Source: Puniceicoccaceae bacterium Marseille-Q1082 (GTDB taxonomy: Bacteria; Verrucomicrobiota; Verrucomicrobiia; Opitutales; Intestinicryptomonadaceae). From it: a stretch of 64,000 nt of DNA. Below, one piece after another: positions 32,451 to 41,285 of the stretch. Every line of letters starts with the position of its first letter. Position 1 is the stretch's first letter. The DNA is taken from the NCBI GenBank assembly GCA_904424815.1, contig CAJGBI010000001.1, positions 124,001 to 188,000 on the forward strand. Reading direction: 5' to 3'. A program made the translations under genes and the position numbers. The notes beneath the pieces are model-generated. The model saw nothing but the letters and a program-made list of their open reading frames with translations, had not been told where the DNA came from and did not search any database.

Positions 32451-33377
32451 TTAAATTTTTTCTCCGCCGCCTATGCCGTCAATTTCGCCCTCCGCGCCAT
32501 CCGGGTGGGGAGAGCCCGCGCTTTCGCGAGCTTCCGCCTCACGCGGGGTTTCCGGCGGCCGCCCCTCTATTCCGCGGCTTTCGGGCGCGCGCTGGGTTTC
32601 GGAGCCCTCCGCCTGTTCGTGTGCGGATTCCGCGCCCGCGCCGGCGGCGAGCCGCGCGGGTTCGTCGTCGTTCGGCGGAAGGCCGACGTGCTCGTCCGAG
32701 ATTTCCTCCGGAGAGCTCGCGCGGCGGATCCATTCCGCGATTTGGTTGGGGCTCAGCACGTCGGATGCGGGAAGCTCTTCAAGGGAGCTTATCCCCGCGT
32801 AGTCGAGAAAGTTTTGGGTGGTCGCGTATTGCAGCGGGCGGCCCGGGAGGTCGGCCCTGCCGGATATGTAGATTAGCTCCTTTTCAGTGAGCCTGCTTAT
32901 GGCGCCGTCCGCGTTGACGCCGCGTATTGCCTCTATTTCGGCGCGGGTGACGGGCTGGCGGTATGCGACGATTGCGAGAGTTTCGAGAGCCGCGCGCGAA
33001 AGCCTCTGCGGGCGCGGGTCGTTGCGCAGCAGCCTGACCCATTCGGCGTAGTCTTTTGAAATGGCGAGCTTGAAGCCCGACGAGCTCTGCAAAAGGCTGT
33101 ACACAGCGCCCGATTCTTCGAGCTCGGCGGAAATCTCCTCCATCGCCTCCCTGATCTGCGTCGCGGTAAGCAGCGTTGGAACCTGCGCGAAAATGTCCTC
33201 TATCACCGACTGCCCGCCGTCCGGCCCGTCCGCGCCTTCGTCGCCGCCTTTGGGCGCCGTCGCGCGGGCGTCGTTTTCGGCGTGGTAGCGCGTGATGACC
33301 GCCTGGATGTCCTTTATGGAAAGCGGCTCGCTCGTCGAAAACATGAGCGCCATGAGAATCTTTTTTAGGTTGAACAT
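32451..33377 (-). CDS. scpB: Segregation and condensation protein ScpB
   Basis: A 308-residue SMC-kleisin partner. The tandem winged-helix domains are in residues 1-200, with LMALMFSTSEPLSIKDIQAV, the family hallmark RLSRAALETLAIVAYRQPVTRAEIEAIRGVN, LPGRPLQYATTQNFLDYAGI and SLEELP. The C-terminal 90 residues are an acidic, Gly/Glu-rich tail that exceeds the usual length. An insertion rich in Gly/Asp lies between helices near residues 35-55. No scpA is adjacent. Confidence 0.93.
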   Translation of the reverse strand: MFNLKKILMALMFSTSEPLSIKDIQAVITRYHAENDARATAPKGGDEGADGPDGGQSVIEDIFAQVPTLLTATQIREAMEEISAELEESGAVYSLLQSSSGFKLAISKDYAEWVRLLRNDPRPQRLSRAALETLAIVAYRQPVTRAEIEAIRGVNADGAISRLTEKELIYISGRADLPGRPLQYATTQNFLDYAGISSLEELPASDVLSPNQIAEWIRRASSPEEISDEHVGLPPNDDEPARLAAGAGAESAHEQAEGSETQRAPESRGIEGRPPETPREAEARESAGSPHPDGAEGEIDGIGGGEKI

Positions 33378-33572
33378 TGTCGGAAATTATTCGGCGGTAA
33401 AGAGTGCCCGAAAACCGCCGCCATTTCAATTTTATTTTGCGGGCTGCGAAATCCGGAAAACCCGCCGCCTGAAAAAGGCGTATTTTGCGCGCGCGGGGGA
33501 AGGGCCGCGCGGGGCGTGGGATTTTTTATTCGGAAAATTTTTCCGCCCGCCGCCCTCCGCGCGCCGCGCGCG

Positions 33573-34445
33573 TCACTCGATGTTCTGGATTTGCTCCCTC
33601 ACCCTTTCGAGCTCGTTTTTGAGGGATATTGCGATTTTCGTGAGCTCGAGGTTGTTCGCTTTGCTCGCCATCGTGTTTATCTCGCGCCCCATCTCCTGGC
33701 AGATGAAGTCCATCTTGCGCCCCACGGCGTCCCTTTCTTCGAGCGCCGACAGAAACTGGGCGATGTGGCTTTTGAGCCGCGTGATCTCCTCCGATACGTC
33801 GCATTTGTCGGCGAAGATGCAAAGCTCTTTGAGCAGCCTTTCGTCGCCGAGATCCAGTTCGAGCCCGAGGTCCTTCAGGCGCGCGAGCAGCCTGTCGCGG
33901 TACTGCGCCGCCGTGTTTCGGGACTCCCTCTCGGCTGAGAGCGCGAGTTCGAGTATCATGTTGAGGCGCGTCGCGAGGTCGCGCTTCAGGTTTTCGCCCT
34001 CGGCCTCGCGCATTTGCGAGGATTTTTCAAACGCCTCCGAGAGCGCGGCGGACACTGTCGCCCATGCGGACTCCCAGTCGGGGCCCTGCGCGGCGTCGGA
34101 GGCGGAGAGTTCGCAGAGCTTCAGAACCGTGTCGGCGGAGGGCTCGAACTTTGCCCCCACGGATTCGCACGCGGCTTTGAGCGTGGCGGCGGCGGATTCG
34201 AGCGCGGACGCGCCGGAAAGCAGCGCGGGCGCGCCCCTGAAGTCCGCCCTTACCGACACCCCGACTTTCCCGCGCGTGTAGAACTCGCGCGCTTTTGCGG
34301 CTATCAGCCGCTCGAGCGGCTGCCAGTCGCGCGGGAGGCTTACGGATATTTCGAGCCCCTTTTTGTTGACGCTCGAAACGTCCGCGACCACGGAAAAGCT
34401 TTCGCATTCCGCCGCCGCGCGCCCGAAACCCGTCATGCTTTTCAT
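33573..34445 (-). CDS. yicC: YicC family endoribonuclease
   Basis: A 290-residue YicC/YloC protein. The N-terminus [13 protein letters not shown] is diagnostic, and the C-terminus (VGRKMDFICQEMGREINTMASKANNLELT) is the DUF1732 hallmark, ending in helical NELERVREQIQNIE. E. coli YicC has been described as an RNase acting in small RNA turnover. The start is the ATG at 34445, which overlaps the ilvD stop (TGATG); longer upstream frames read through ilvD and are not used. Confidence 0.94.
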   Translation of the reverse strand: MKSMTGFGRAAAECESFSVVADVSSVNKKGLEISVSLPRDWQPLERLIAAKAREFYTRGKVGVSVRADFRGAPALLSGASALESAAATLKAACESVGAKFEPSADTVLKLCELSASDAAQGPDWESAWATVSAALSEAFEKSSQMREAEGENLKRDLATRLNMILELALSAERESRNTAAQYRDRLLARLKDLGLELDLGDERLLKELCIFADKCDVSEEITRLKSHIAQFLSALEERDAVGRKMDFICQEMGREINTMASKANNLELTKIAISLKNELERVREQIQNIE

Positions 34446-36280
34446 CAGAGCCTCCTGACCGCGCCGTCCGCCGCCGATGAAACGCTTTTGGCGTAGAATT
34501 GCAGGGCCTTCGAGACCTTTCTGTCGCGGTCGGGCTTGTAGGCGTTTTCGCCCCTGGCGAGCATTTTTGCGCGGCGTGCGGCGAGCTGGGCGTCGGAGAT
34601 TTCGAGGGAGATTTTGCGCGCGGGAATGTCGATGCTTATGAAGTCGCCGTTTTCTATCAGCGCGATGTCGCCGCCGTCGGCGGCCTCCGGAGAGGCGTGG
34701 CCTATCGAAAGCCCGCTCGTGCCGCCCGAGAACCTGCCGTCGGTGAGCAGCGCGCAGACTTTGCCTAGCCCCATGCTTTTGAGGTGGCTCGTGGGGTACA
34801 GCATTTCCTGCATTCCCGGGCCGCCGCGCGGGCCCTCGTAGAGTATGACGACGACGTCGCCCGGCGATACCTCGCCGCCGCGGATTGCGAGGCTCGCGGC
34901 CTGTTCGGAGTGGTAGACTTTCGCGGTTCCGCGGAAGCGCAGAATGGACTCGTCCACGCCGGCGGTTTTCACGATGGCGCCGTCGGCGGCTATATTGCCC
35001 GAGAGCACCGCCAGCCCGCCGTCTTTGCTGAAAGCGTTTTCCACATTGCGGATCGCGCCGTTCGCCCTGTCGGTGTCGTTGGAGTCGTAGTATTCCGACT
35101 GCGTCCACGCCCGCGTGCTGAATTTGCCGCCCGGAGCCGCGCGGTACATTTTCCTGGTTTCTTCGGGGCAGGAGGGCGACATTATGTCGTACTTTTCTAT
35201 CGCCTTTCCGAGCGTCTCGGAGTGGACGGTTTTGACGGAGGCGTCGAGCAGCCCCGCGCGGTTGAGCTCGCCGAGGATTCCGAATATGCCGCCCGCGCGG
35301 TTGACGTCCTGGATGTGGACTTTCTGGGTGGTCGGGGCGACTTTGCATATGCACGGGGTCTTCCTCGAAAGCGCGTCGATGTCCGTCATGGAAAAGTCAA
35401 CTTCGGCCTCCCGCGCTATCGCCAGAAGGTGGAGGACGGTGTTTGTGCTCCCGCCCATAGCTATATCGAGGCGCATTGCGTTTAGGAAGGATTCGCGGAC
35501 GGCTATCGAGCGCGGAAGAACCGAGGCGTCGCCGTTTTCATAGTAGGCTTTCGCCATTTCGACTATGCGCCTGGAGGCGGCGGAGAAGAGCTCCCGGCGC
35601 GCCGCGTGGGTGGCGACTATCGTGCCGTTGCCCGGAAGCGCGAGCCCTATGGCTTCCGCCAGGCAGTTCATGGAGTTTGCCGTAAACATTCCAGAGCACG
35701 ACCCGCACGTCGGGCAGGCGTTGCGCTCCATGATTTCGGAGTCGGCGTCGGAGATGTCGGGGTTTGCGCCGGCTATCATCGCGTCGATGAGGTCGAGCTT
35801 CCTTTCGCCGGAGCTCAGCCTGCCGACGCCGGCCTCCATCGGGCCGCCCGATACGAATATCGCGGGGATGTTCAGGCGCATTGCCGCCATCATCATTCCG
35901 GGCGTTATCTTGTCGCAGTTTGAAATGCAGATCAGCGCGTCGGCGCAGTGGGCGTTGCACATGTATTCCACGCTGTCGGCGATAAGCTCGCGCGAGGGGA
36001 GGGAATAGAGCATGCCCTCGTGCCCCATAGCGATGCCGTCGTCGATGGCGATTGTGTTGAATTCCTTCGCGATTCCGCCTGCCTTTTCGATTTCCGCGCA
36101 CACGAATCGCCCGACTTCGTCGAGGTGGACATGTCCCGGAACGAACTGGGTGAAGGAGTTCGCTACCGCGATTACCGGCTTGCCGAAGTCGGATTCTTTG
36201 ACGCCCGTGGCGCGCCATAGAGCGCGCGCGCCGGCCATGTTTCTGCCCGTAAAACTTTTTTTGGATCTGTATTCTGGCAT
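34445..36280 (-). CDS. ilvD: Dihydroxy-acid dehydratase
   Basis: An Fe-S dehydratase of branched-chain amino acid synthesis, 611 residues from the ATG at 36280 ([20 protein letters not shown]). Motifs are [69 protein letters not shown], and near the end [22 protein letters not shown]. An ATG 27 nt upstream would add nine residues but the family usually starts close to this point. TATATA lies 5-15 nt before this start, so a very short leader is possible. Confidence 0.95.
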   Translation of the reverse strand: MPEYRSKKSFTGRNMAGARALWRATGVKESDFGKPVIAVANSFTQFVPGHVHLDEVGRFVCAEIEKAGGIAKEFNTIAIDDGIAMGHEGMLYSLPSRELIADSVEYMCNAHCADALICISNCDKITPGMMMAAMRLNIPAIFVSGGPMEAGVGRLSSGERKLDLIDAMIAGANPDISDADSEIMERNACPTCGSCSGMFTANSMNCLAEAIGLALPGNGTIVATHAARRELFSAASRRIVEMAKAYYENGDASVLPRSIAVRESFLNAMRLDIAMGGSTNTVLHLLAIAREAEVDFSMTDIDALSRKTPCICKVAPTTQKVHIQDVNRAGGIFGILGELNRAGLLDASVKTVHSETLGKAIEKYDIMSPSCPEETRKMYRAAPGGKFSTRAWTQSEYYDSNDTDRANGAIRNVENAFSKDGGLAVLSGNIAADGAIVKTAGVDESILRFRGTAKVYHSEQAASLAIRGGEVSPGDVVVILYEGPRGGPGMQEMLYPTSHLKSMGLGKVCALLTDGRFSGGTSGLSIGHASPEAADGGDIALIENGDFISIDIPARKISLEISDAQLAARRAKMLARGENAYKPDRDRKVSKALQFYAKSVSSAADGAVRRL

Positions 36281-36332
36281 ATCGTTATATATAAATGTTG
36301 GCGCCATTCAATCACGAGTCCGCCGAAAGGTC

Positions 36333-36376
36333 AAGGCGGCAGTGCCGCTTCCATGAAAGCGGCATAGCCCTTTCAA
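36333..36376. repeat. Relic of the hairpin repeat, inverted orientation
   Basis: Read on the minus strand this contains CATGGAAGCGGCACTGCCGCC, minus one base of context, nearly the same word found repeatedly in the arrays at 37.7-38.8 and 53.7-53.9 kb. It begins with an altered CCTTT stretch and a decayed hairpin. It lies between ilvD and the truncated dgkA. Confidence 0.6.
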
Positions 36377-36427
36377 CGGCAGCCGCCCCCGCTTTCGGTT
36401 TGCATTGGCTGTGCGCGGGGTCCGGCT

Positions 36428-36568
36428 TTAACTAACGGTAGAGGCGCTTCCCCGTGAATAGTAGTCCTGCCGAAACGCGGCCTCCGTGCGGAATGCGGCG
36501 GCGAACCCTTCCATAGAATACTTTGCGGCGGACAGCATGCGCGCCAGCCCTTTTCTATCGCCCTTCAT
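36428..36568 (-). pseudogene. dgkA: Truncated diacylglycerol kinase (N-terminal remnant)
   Basis: From the ATG at 36568 the frame reads MKGDRKGLARMLSAAKYSME followed by GFAAAFRTEAAFRQD. This matches the amphipathic N-terminal helix of DgkA (typically 'G..R...A..yS..Gl..a...E.AFRqE'), the small membrane kinase that recycles diacylglycerol. After AAFRQD the homology stops and the frame ends eleven residues later, so all three membrane helices and the catalytic loops are missing. The relic repeat lies 52 bp beyond. No function is expected. Confidence 0.72.
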
Positions 36569-36621
36569 TCCGAAAATTATCACGCGATTTGCCGCTTGGC
36601 AAAGCCTTATATTGGCCCTTT

Positions 36622-36686
36622 CGCGGCGTCGCCGCGGCAAAATAATTGGGCGGGCGGGAAAAATTTTGTTGTGTTTCCGCCCGCCC
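36622..36686 (+). promoter_or_regulatory. Two hairpins in the fba leader region
   Basis: A 6-bp hairpin CGCGGC-GTC-GCCGCG (36622-36636) is followed by a long stem (36648-36661 with 36674-36686: GGGCGGGCGGGAAA against TTTCCGCCCGCCC, one bulged G). The stem ends 42 bp before the fba start. It lacks a downstream T-run on the plus strand, so it may be leader structure and not a terminator. No known riboswitch was recognised. Confidence 0.4.
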
Positions 36687-36727
36687 GTGGAATAAAAAAG
36701 GGGTTCATTTTAACAAAAGCAACGAAT

Positions 36728-37720
36728 ATGGTATCCTATAAAGAACTCGGTTTGGTCAACACGCGCGAGCTTTTCAAAAAAGCTATCGACGGCAAATACG
36801 CCATCCCCGCGTTTAACTTCAATAACATGGAGCAGATGCAGGCGATTATCCAGGCTTGCGTCGAGCAAAAGTCGCCCGTGATTTTGCAGGTCTCCAGCGG
36901 CGCGCGCAAGTACGCCAACCAGACGCTTCTGCGCTATATGGCCCAAGGCGCCTGCGAATACGCCAAGGAGCTCGGCTACAACATCCCGATCGTGCTGCAC
37001 CTCGACCACGGAGACACTTTCGAACTCTGCAAGTCTTGCGTAGACTACGGATTCTCTTCCGTCATGATCGACGGATCCGCGCACTCCTATGACGACAATG
37101 TCGCCCTCACAAAGAAAGTCGTCGAATACGCCCATGACCACGACGTCACAGTCGAAGGCGAGCTCGGCGTTCTCGCCGGCATAGAGGACGAAGTCTCGCA
37201 TGAAACCCATTCATATACGCGCCCCGAGGAAGTCGAGGACTTCGTGAGCAAGACAGGCGTGGATTCCCTCGCCATTTCCATCGGAACCTCCCACGGCGCC
37301 TACAAATTCAAGCCCGAACAGTGCACGCGCGACGCCGACGGCAGGCTCGTCCCCCCGCCGCTGCGTTTCGACATCCTCGCGGAAATCGAAAAGCGCATTC
37401 CCGGCTTCCCGATCGTCCTGCACGGCTCTTCCTCTGTCCCGCAGCAGTATGTCGACATGATCAACAAGTACGGCGGCAACCTTGAAGCGGCTGTCGGCAT
37501 TCCCGAAGAGCAGCTCCGCAAGGCCGCAGAATCGGCTGTTTGCAAAATCAACATCGATTCCGACGGCCGCCTTGCGATGACCGCAAAAGTCCGCGAAGTG
37601 TTCGCCACCAAGCCTGCCGAATTCGACCCCCGCAAGTACCTCGGCCCCGCGCGCGACGAGCTCAAAAAGCTCTACATGCACAAGGTCGTAAACGTGCTCG
37701 GGTCGGCTGGCAAGGCCTGA
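36728..37720 (+). CDS. fba: Class II fructose-bisphosphate aldolase
   Basis: A 330-residue zinc-dependent aldolase of glycolysis and gluconeogenesis. The start MVSYKELGLVNTRELFKKA is preceded by AT-rich sequence without a strong Shine-Dalgarno. Key stretches are IPAFNFNNMEQMQAI, VLHLDHGDTFE with catalytic Asp93 and zinc ligand His94, VEGELGVLAG, GTSHGAYKF, FPIVLHGSSSVP and KINIDSDGRLAMTA. Codon use is less GC-rich at third positions than the neighbours, typical of highly expressed genes. The hairpin array begins inside its stop codon. Confidence 0.95.
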   Translation: MVSYKELGLVNTRELFKKAIDGKYAIPAFNFNNMEQMQAIIQACVEQKSPVILQVSSGARKYANQTLLRYMAQGACEYAKELGYNIPIVLHLDHGDTFELCKSCVDYGFSSVMIDGSAHSYDDNVALTKKVVEYAHDHDVTVEGELGVLAGIEDEVSHETHSYTRPEEVEDFVSKTGVDSLAISIGTSHGAYKFKPEQCTRDADGRLVPPPLRFDILAEIEKRIPGFPIVLHGSSSVPQQYVDMINKYGGNLEAAVGIPEEQLRKAAESAVCKINIDSDGRLAMTAKVREVFATKPAEFDPRKYLGPARDELKKLYMHKVVNVLGSAGKA

Positions 37721-37850
37721 TTTGGCGAATGCTTTTGGCGCGGTGCTGCGTTAAGAAAGCCTTTAAGACCGCTCGCGTATGTTTAATACGCCACGCGCCC
37801 TTAAAGGCTTTCTTATACTCGCCCCGCATCCAAAAGCATTGCGCCAAATC
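37719..37850 (+). repeat. Large compound hairpin, copy A (covarying stem)
   Basis: The outer arms GATTTGGCGAATGCTTTTGG (37719-37738) and CCAAAAGCATTG plus CGCCAAATC (37830-37850) pair with a single bulged base. Inside is a perfect 16-bp stem, TAAGAAAGCCTTTAAG (37752-37767) with its complement at 37800-37815. At the centre is a 6-bp hairpin GCGTAT-GTTTA-ATACGC. The first two bases of the element are the last two of the fba stop codon. Compared with copy B at 53.7 kb, five of the sixteen stem base pairs differ and all five changes are compensated. Confidence 0.85.
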
Positions 37851-38034
37851 GGAAACCTTTGGTTTTCAGAACGAACTCCGAAATAGTGGGGATAGCCCTA
37901 TTGCAAAGCAATGGGCGTAAGGGGCGCCAGCCCCTTCAATGGAAGCGGCACTGCCGCCCGCCCTCGCTCTTCATCCAAAAGCATTGCGCCAAATCGGGAA
38001 CCTTTGGTTTTCGGAACGAACTCCGGAAGAGCTG

Positions 38035-38063
38035 ACGAACCTCTTATGGGAGGTTCGTTTTTT
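38035..38063 (+). terminator. Array terminator, copy 1
   Basis: ACGAACCTC, loop TTATGG, GAGGTTCGT, then a T-run. Perfect 9-bp stem, plus-strand direction, about 315 bp past the fba stop. Confidence 0.75.
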
Positions 38064-38278
38064 GTTGGGAATGGAGAGGGGATAGAAGTATTGGCGGAGC
38101 CAATCTTCGTAAGGGGCGCCAGCCCCTTCTATGGATGCGGCCCTGCTGCCCCCTTCAATGGAAGCGGCCCTGCCGCTCCCTTCAATGGCTGGCGGCCCGT
38201 GCCGCCCTCGCTCTTCATCCAAAATCATTGCGCCAAATCGGGAACCTTTGGTTTTCAGAACGAACTCCGGAAGTGCTG

Positions 38279-38307
38279 ACGAACCTCTTATGGGAGGTTC
38301 GTTTTTT
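38279..38307 (+). terminator. Array terminator, copy 2
   Basis: Same stem, loop and T-run as copy 1, identical in sequence, in the second array unit. Confidence 0.75.
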
Positions 38308-38536
38308 GTGGGGAACGGGGAGGGGATAGAAGCATTGGCGAAGCCAATCTTCGTAAGGGCGCAGCCCTTCAATGGCTGGCGCACCTTGCGCCCGTAAGGG
38401 GCGCCAGCCCCTTCTATGGATGCGGCTCTGCCGCTCCCTTCAATGGCTGGCGGCCCGTGCCGCCCTCGCTCTTCATCCAAAAGCATTGCGCCAAATCGGG
38501 AACCTTTGGTTTTCGGAACGAACTCCGGAAGAGCTG

Positions 38537-38565
38537 ACGAACCTCTTATGGGAGGTTCGTTTTTT
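38537..38565 (+). terminator. Array terminator, copy 3
   Basis: Same stem, loop and T-run as copies 1 and 2, in the third array unit. Confidence 0.75.
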
Positions 38566-38794
38566 GTTGGGAATGGAGAGGGGATAGAAGTATTGGCGGA
38601 GCCAATCTTCGTAAGGGCGCAGCCCTTCAATGGCTGGCGCACCTTGCGCCCGTAAGGGGCGCCAGCCCCTTCTATGGATGCGGCCCTGCCGCCCCCTTCT
38701 ATGGAAGCGGCCCTGCCGCCCCCTTCAATGGCTGGCGGCACTGCTGCCCCCTTCAATGGAAGAGGCACTGCCGTTTGGCGCATATTGCGCCCGC

Positions 38795-39433
38795 CTACTT
38801 TTTGTAGGATTCGCTCAGGTATTTTGACACTCCCTCGTGCGAGGGTTTCATTGCCTCTTCGCCTTTGTGCCAGTTCATCGGGCAGACTTCGCCGAATTCC
38901 TCGAAGTGCTGCAAGGCGTCCACCATTCTGATTTCCTCCGCCGTGGAGCGGCCGAGCGGGAAGTTGTTGACCACCTCGTGCTGCACTATGCCGTTTTTGT
39001 CGATGAGGAACAGCCCGCGGTATGCGACCATCTCTCCGTCTACGCGTTCCCTGCCGTCGGGGTCGGTCTTTTTGCGGCCCGCGAGAACCCCGTAGTCGCG
39101 CGCGATCGTCTTGTTTGTGTCCGCCACGAGCGGATAGGCAACCCCCTCGATTCCGCCGTTTGCGCGCGGGGTCTGAACCCACGCGAGGTGGCAGAACTCG
39201 GTGTCGGTCGAGCACCCTATGAGCTCGACGTTCCTCTCGTCGAATTCCTTTTTTGCCGCCTGGAACGCGAGGATTTCCGTTGGGCAGACGAATGTGAAGT
39301 CCTTGGGGTAGAAGAAGAGTATGACGTATTTCTTTCCCTCGAACTGCGACAGGGTGAAGTCGCTTACGATTTTTCCGTCCACGACGGCGTTTGCCCGAAA
39401 GTCGGGCGCCTTTTTGCCTACGAGCGTTGACAT
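38795..39433 (-). CDS. 2-Cys peroxiredoxin (AhpC/TSA type)
   Basis: A 212-residue typical 2-Cys peroxiredoxin that reduces hydrogen peroxide and organic hydroperoxides. The peroxidatic Cys50 is in FTFVCPTEI and the resolving Cys184 in GEVCPMNW. The length and the C-terminal arm are normal for the AhpC/Prx1 class. A strong ribosome binding site (AAAGGA) lies upstream of the ATG. No ahpF is visible, so the reductant is probably thioredoxin. Its stop codon abuts the end of the hairpin array. Confidence 0.94.
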   Translation of the reverse strand: MSTLVGKKAPDFRANAVVDGKIVSDFTLSQFEGKKYVILFFYPKDFTFVCPTEILAFQAAKKEFDERNVELIGCSTDTEFCHLAWVQTPRANGGIEGVAYPLVADTNKTIARDYGVLAGRKKTDPDGRERVDGEMVAYRGLFLIDKNGIVQHEVVNNFPLGRSTAEEIRMVDALQHFEEFGEVCPMNWHKGEEAMKPSHEGVSKYLSESYKK

Positions 39434-39565
39434 ATTGCTTTCCTTTGGTTGTTTTTTGTTCTGAAAAAATCCGCGTATTTTTTTATATCGGAAAATTGTT
39501 AGATTATTTTAACTTTTTCCTCCTTGCGCTATGACAGCCCGGAGGGGTAGATTGTTCCGCGACGT

Positions 39566-40363
39566 ATGAAATTTATAGACACCCATGCGCATTTGGACGG
39601 CTTCGGCCGGCGCGGCGGGCTCGCGGAGATTGTCGGGCGCGCCATGGACGCCGGAGTGGAGAAGATCGTAGCGTGTTCCACCAATCCCGACGAGTGGCTG
39701 TTCTACGAATCCGCGGCGCGCGAGTTTGCGGGTTCCGTGTTCTGGCAGATAGGAATCCACCCGGGCGACATTTCCGAAAACTGCGAAATCGCCCTCGACT
39801 CCCTCGGGGCGTTTTTCGCCTCCGACTTTCCGCCGGTTGCGATCGGAGAGATCGGGCTCGACTACTTCCGCGCGCCCTCCGACTCCGCGGAGTTTGAGGC
39901 CATGCGCGACCGCCAGATAAAAATTTTCTCGCGGCAGCTCGAGCTCTCCAATTCTTTCGAGTCCGCAAAAATCTGCGTGCACGCGCGGGACAGCGTCGGG
40001 GATTGCGTTGAGCAAATCGCGGCGGCGGGCGTCGACTTTTCGCGCGTGGTTTTCCACTGCTATGCGGGGACTGCCGAGGAGCTCGCTGAAATCAACGCCC
40101 TCGGAGCGCGCGCGTCGTTCACGGGAATCATTACCTACAAGAGCGCGGGGGAAATGCGCAGGGCGATGCTCGCGCAGGGGCTCGGGCGCCTGATGTTAGA
40201 GACCGACTGCCCGTATCTCGCTCCCGCCCCGCTGCGCGGAAGCGTCAACGAGCCCGCCAATATTCCGCTGATAGCGCGCGCGGCGGCGGAAATTTTCGGC
40301 GTTTCCGAAGAATATCTTGCGGACGCAGTGCGCGAAAATTCGCGCGGCTTCTTCGGAATTTGA
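39566..40363 (+). CDS. tatD: TatD family metal-dependent hydrolase/DNase
   Basis: A 265-residue TIM-barrel metallohydrolase. The metal ligands are in IDTHAHLDGF at the N-terminus, IGEIGLDYFR (Glu), VHARDS (His), VVFHCYAG (His) and LMLETDCPYLAP (Asp). TatD-type enzymes have 3'-5' exonuclease or D-aminoacyl-related deacylase activities in different organisms; the exact role is not determined. It is divergent from the peroxiredoxin gene; the 132-bp gap between them is AT-rich. Confidence 0.92.
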   Translation: MKFIDTHAHLDGFGRRGGLAEIVGRAMDAGVEKIVACSTNPDEWLFYESAAREFAGSVFWQIGIHPGDISENCEIALDSLGAFFASDFPPVAIGEIGLDYFRAPSDSAEFEAMRDRQIKIFSRQLELSNSFESAKICVHARDSVGDCVEQIAAAGVDFSRVVFHCYAGTAEELAEINALGARASFTGIITYKSAGEMRRAMLAQGLGRLMLETDCPYLAPAPLRGSVNEPANIPLIARAAAEIFGVSEEYLADAVRENSRGFFGI

Positions 40364-40409
40364 ATCCGCGGCGCCCGGGAGGGGCGGCTGAAAGCGCAGC
40401 CCGTGCGCG

Positions 40410-41282
40410 TCAGCGCGCGTACAGCGACTCGAAGTTTCCCGAAAAAAACTTCCGCGCGAGCCCGGTGGGCACAGCAGCTTTCGCCTCGGCGACGGCGGTT
40501 TCCATTTCCTCATTTATGAATTTGCGCGGATACAGGCGCAGCGGGTAGTCCGAGCCGTAGAGCGCGCGGCGGGGAAATTTTTTTACAGCCTTCGCCACGG
40601 CCTCCGCGCCGTCCGTGAGCGGGAACGCCGCTGTGTCGAAAAAGGCGTTCGGCGGAGGTTCAAATGACGGCCCGACGGCGTCCCCGCCGCAGAGGTGGGC
40701 GAATATGAATTTGGCGGACGGGCAGGCGCGCGCGGCGGCGTAGGCGGCTTCAAAATTTGTCGCGCGCTTGCCGGGGTACTGGCGCGGGGATTTTTCGGTT
40801 AGGTGCGCGCAGATGGCGAGCCCCGCGCCGGCGCATGCCAGCGCGATTTCAGAAAATTCCCGGGACGAATAGCGGAAGCCCTGGACGCCGTCGTGGAGCT
40901 CTCCCACGCCGATGAACCCGAGGTCGCGCGCGCGGGCGATTTCTTCGAGCGATTCGCGCGGGAATGCGGGGTTTATGGACGCGAACGCGGAAATCCTGTC
41001 GGGGTGCGCCGCCGCGAATTTCGCGATTTCGGCGTTCATGAGCGAGCACGTCGCGGGATCTTCCCAGTACCAACCCTGCACGACTGCCCTTTCCACGCCT
41101 GCGCGGTCCATGTCGAGCAGGAATTTTTTTTCGTCCGGAAACCCCTGCAAAGAGCGTTTGCCGTCCGCCCGCCTGCCGACGAGCGCGCCCCAGTAGGGCT
41201 CGCCGGCGCATGCCGCCCACGCTTCGGGGTTTTCGGCGGCGAAGCGCGGGTAGAAGTGCGTGTGGCAGTCGGTTATCTTCAA
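40410..41282 (-). CDS. Amidohydrolase family 2 protein
   Basis: A 290-residue amidohydrolase (PF04909 type). The opening ITDCHTHFYP gives the first two His ligands; AICAHLTEK and FIFAHLCGGD supply further His residues, and LYGSDYPLRLYP the catalytic Asp. Such proteins include decarboxylases and lactonases of sugar or aromatic acids; the substrate here is unknown. It starts 3 bp after the uppP stop and is co-oriented, so likely coexpressed with it. Confidence 0.85.
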   Translation of the reverse strand: MKITDCHTHFYPRFAAENPEAWAACAGEPYWGALVGRRADGKRSLQGFPDEKKFLLDMDRAGVERAVVQGWYWEDPATCSLMNAEIAKFAAAHPDRISAFASINPAFPRESLEEIARARDLGFIGVGELHDGVQGFRYSSREFSEIALACAGAGLAICAHLTEKSPRQYPGKRATNFEAAYAAARACPSAKFIFAHLCGGDAVGPSFEPPPNAFFDTAAFPLTDGAEAVAKAVKKFPRRALYGSDYPLRLYPRKFINEEMETAVAEAKAAVPTGLARKFFSGNFESLYAR

Positions 41283-41285
41283 GGC

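Larger units (their letters stand above)
37719..38792. repeat. 1.07-kb array of modular hairpin repeats
   Basis: The array fills the whole gap between the converging fba and peroxiredoxin genes. After the compound hairpin, a unit of about 240-260 bp occurs three times (near 37963, 38205 and 38461), preceded by one divergent partial copy (37819-37920). Each unit holds: the right arm of the large hairpin, a perfect intrinsic terminator, a hairpin around ATTGGC/GCCAAT, a hairpin AAGGGGC/GCCCCTT or its shorter form AAGGGC/GCCCTT, then several GC-rich mini-hairpins (GCGGC-NCT-GCCGC types) joined by TTCAATGG or TTCTATGG. Differences between units preserve pairing. Long frames through it on both strands are artefacts of the repeats. 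Confidence 0.9.

Noticed and set aside
37830-38792. CRISPR array or integron cassette array
   Set aside because: There are no constant repeats with unique spacers of fixed length, no cas or integrase gene, and no attC core sites; the units are composed of variable self-complementary hairpins.
37971-39215. A 414-residue minus-strand frame crossing the hairpin array and the peroxiredoxin gene
   Set aside because: It is open only because the repeat units lack stops in that frame; it runs out of frame through a conserved peroxiredoxin gene and contains repeated peptide blocks that mirror the DNA repeats.
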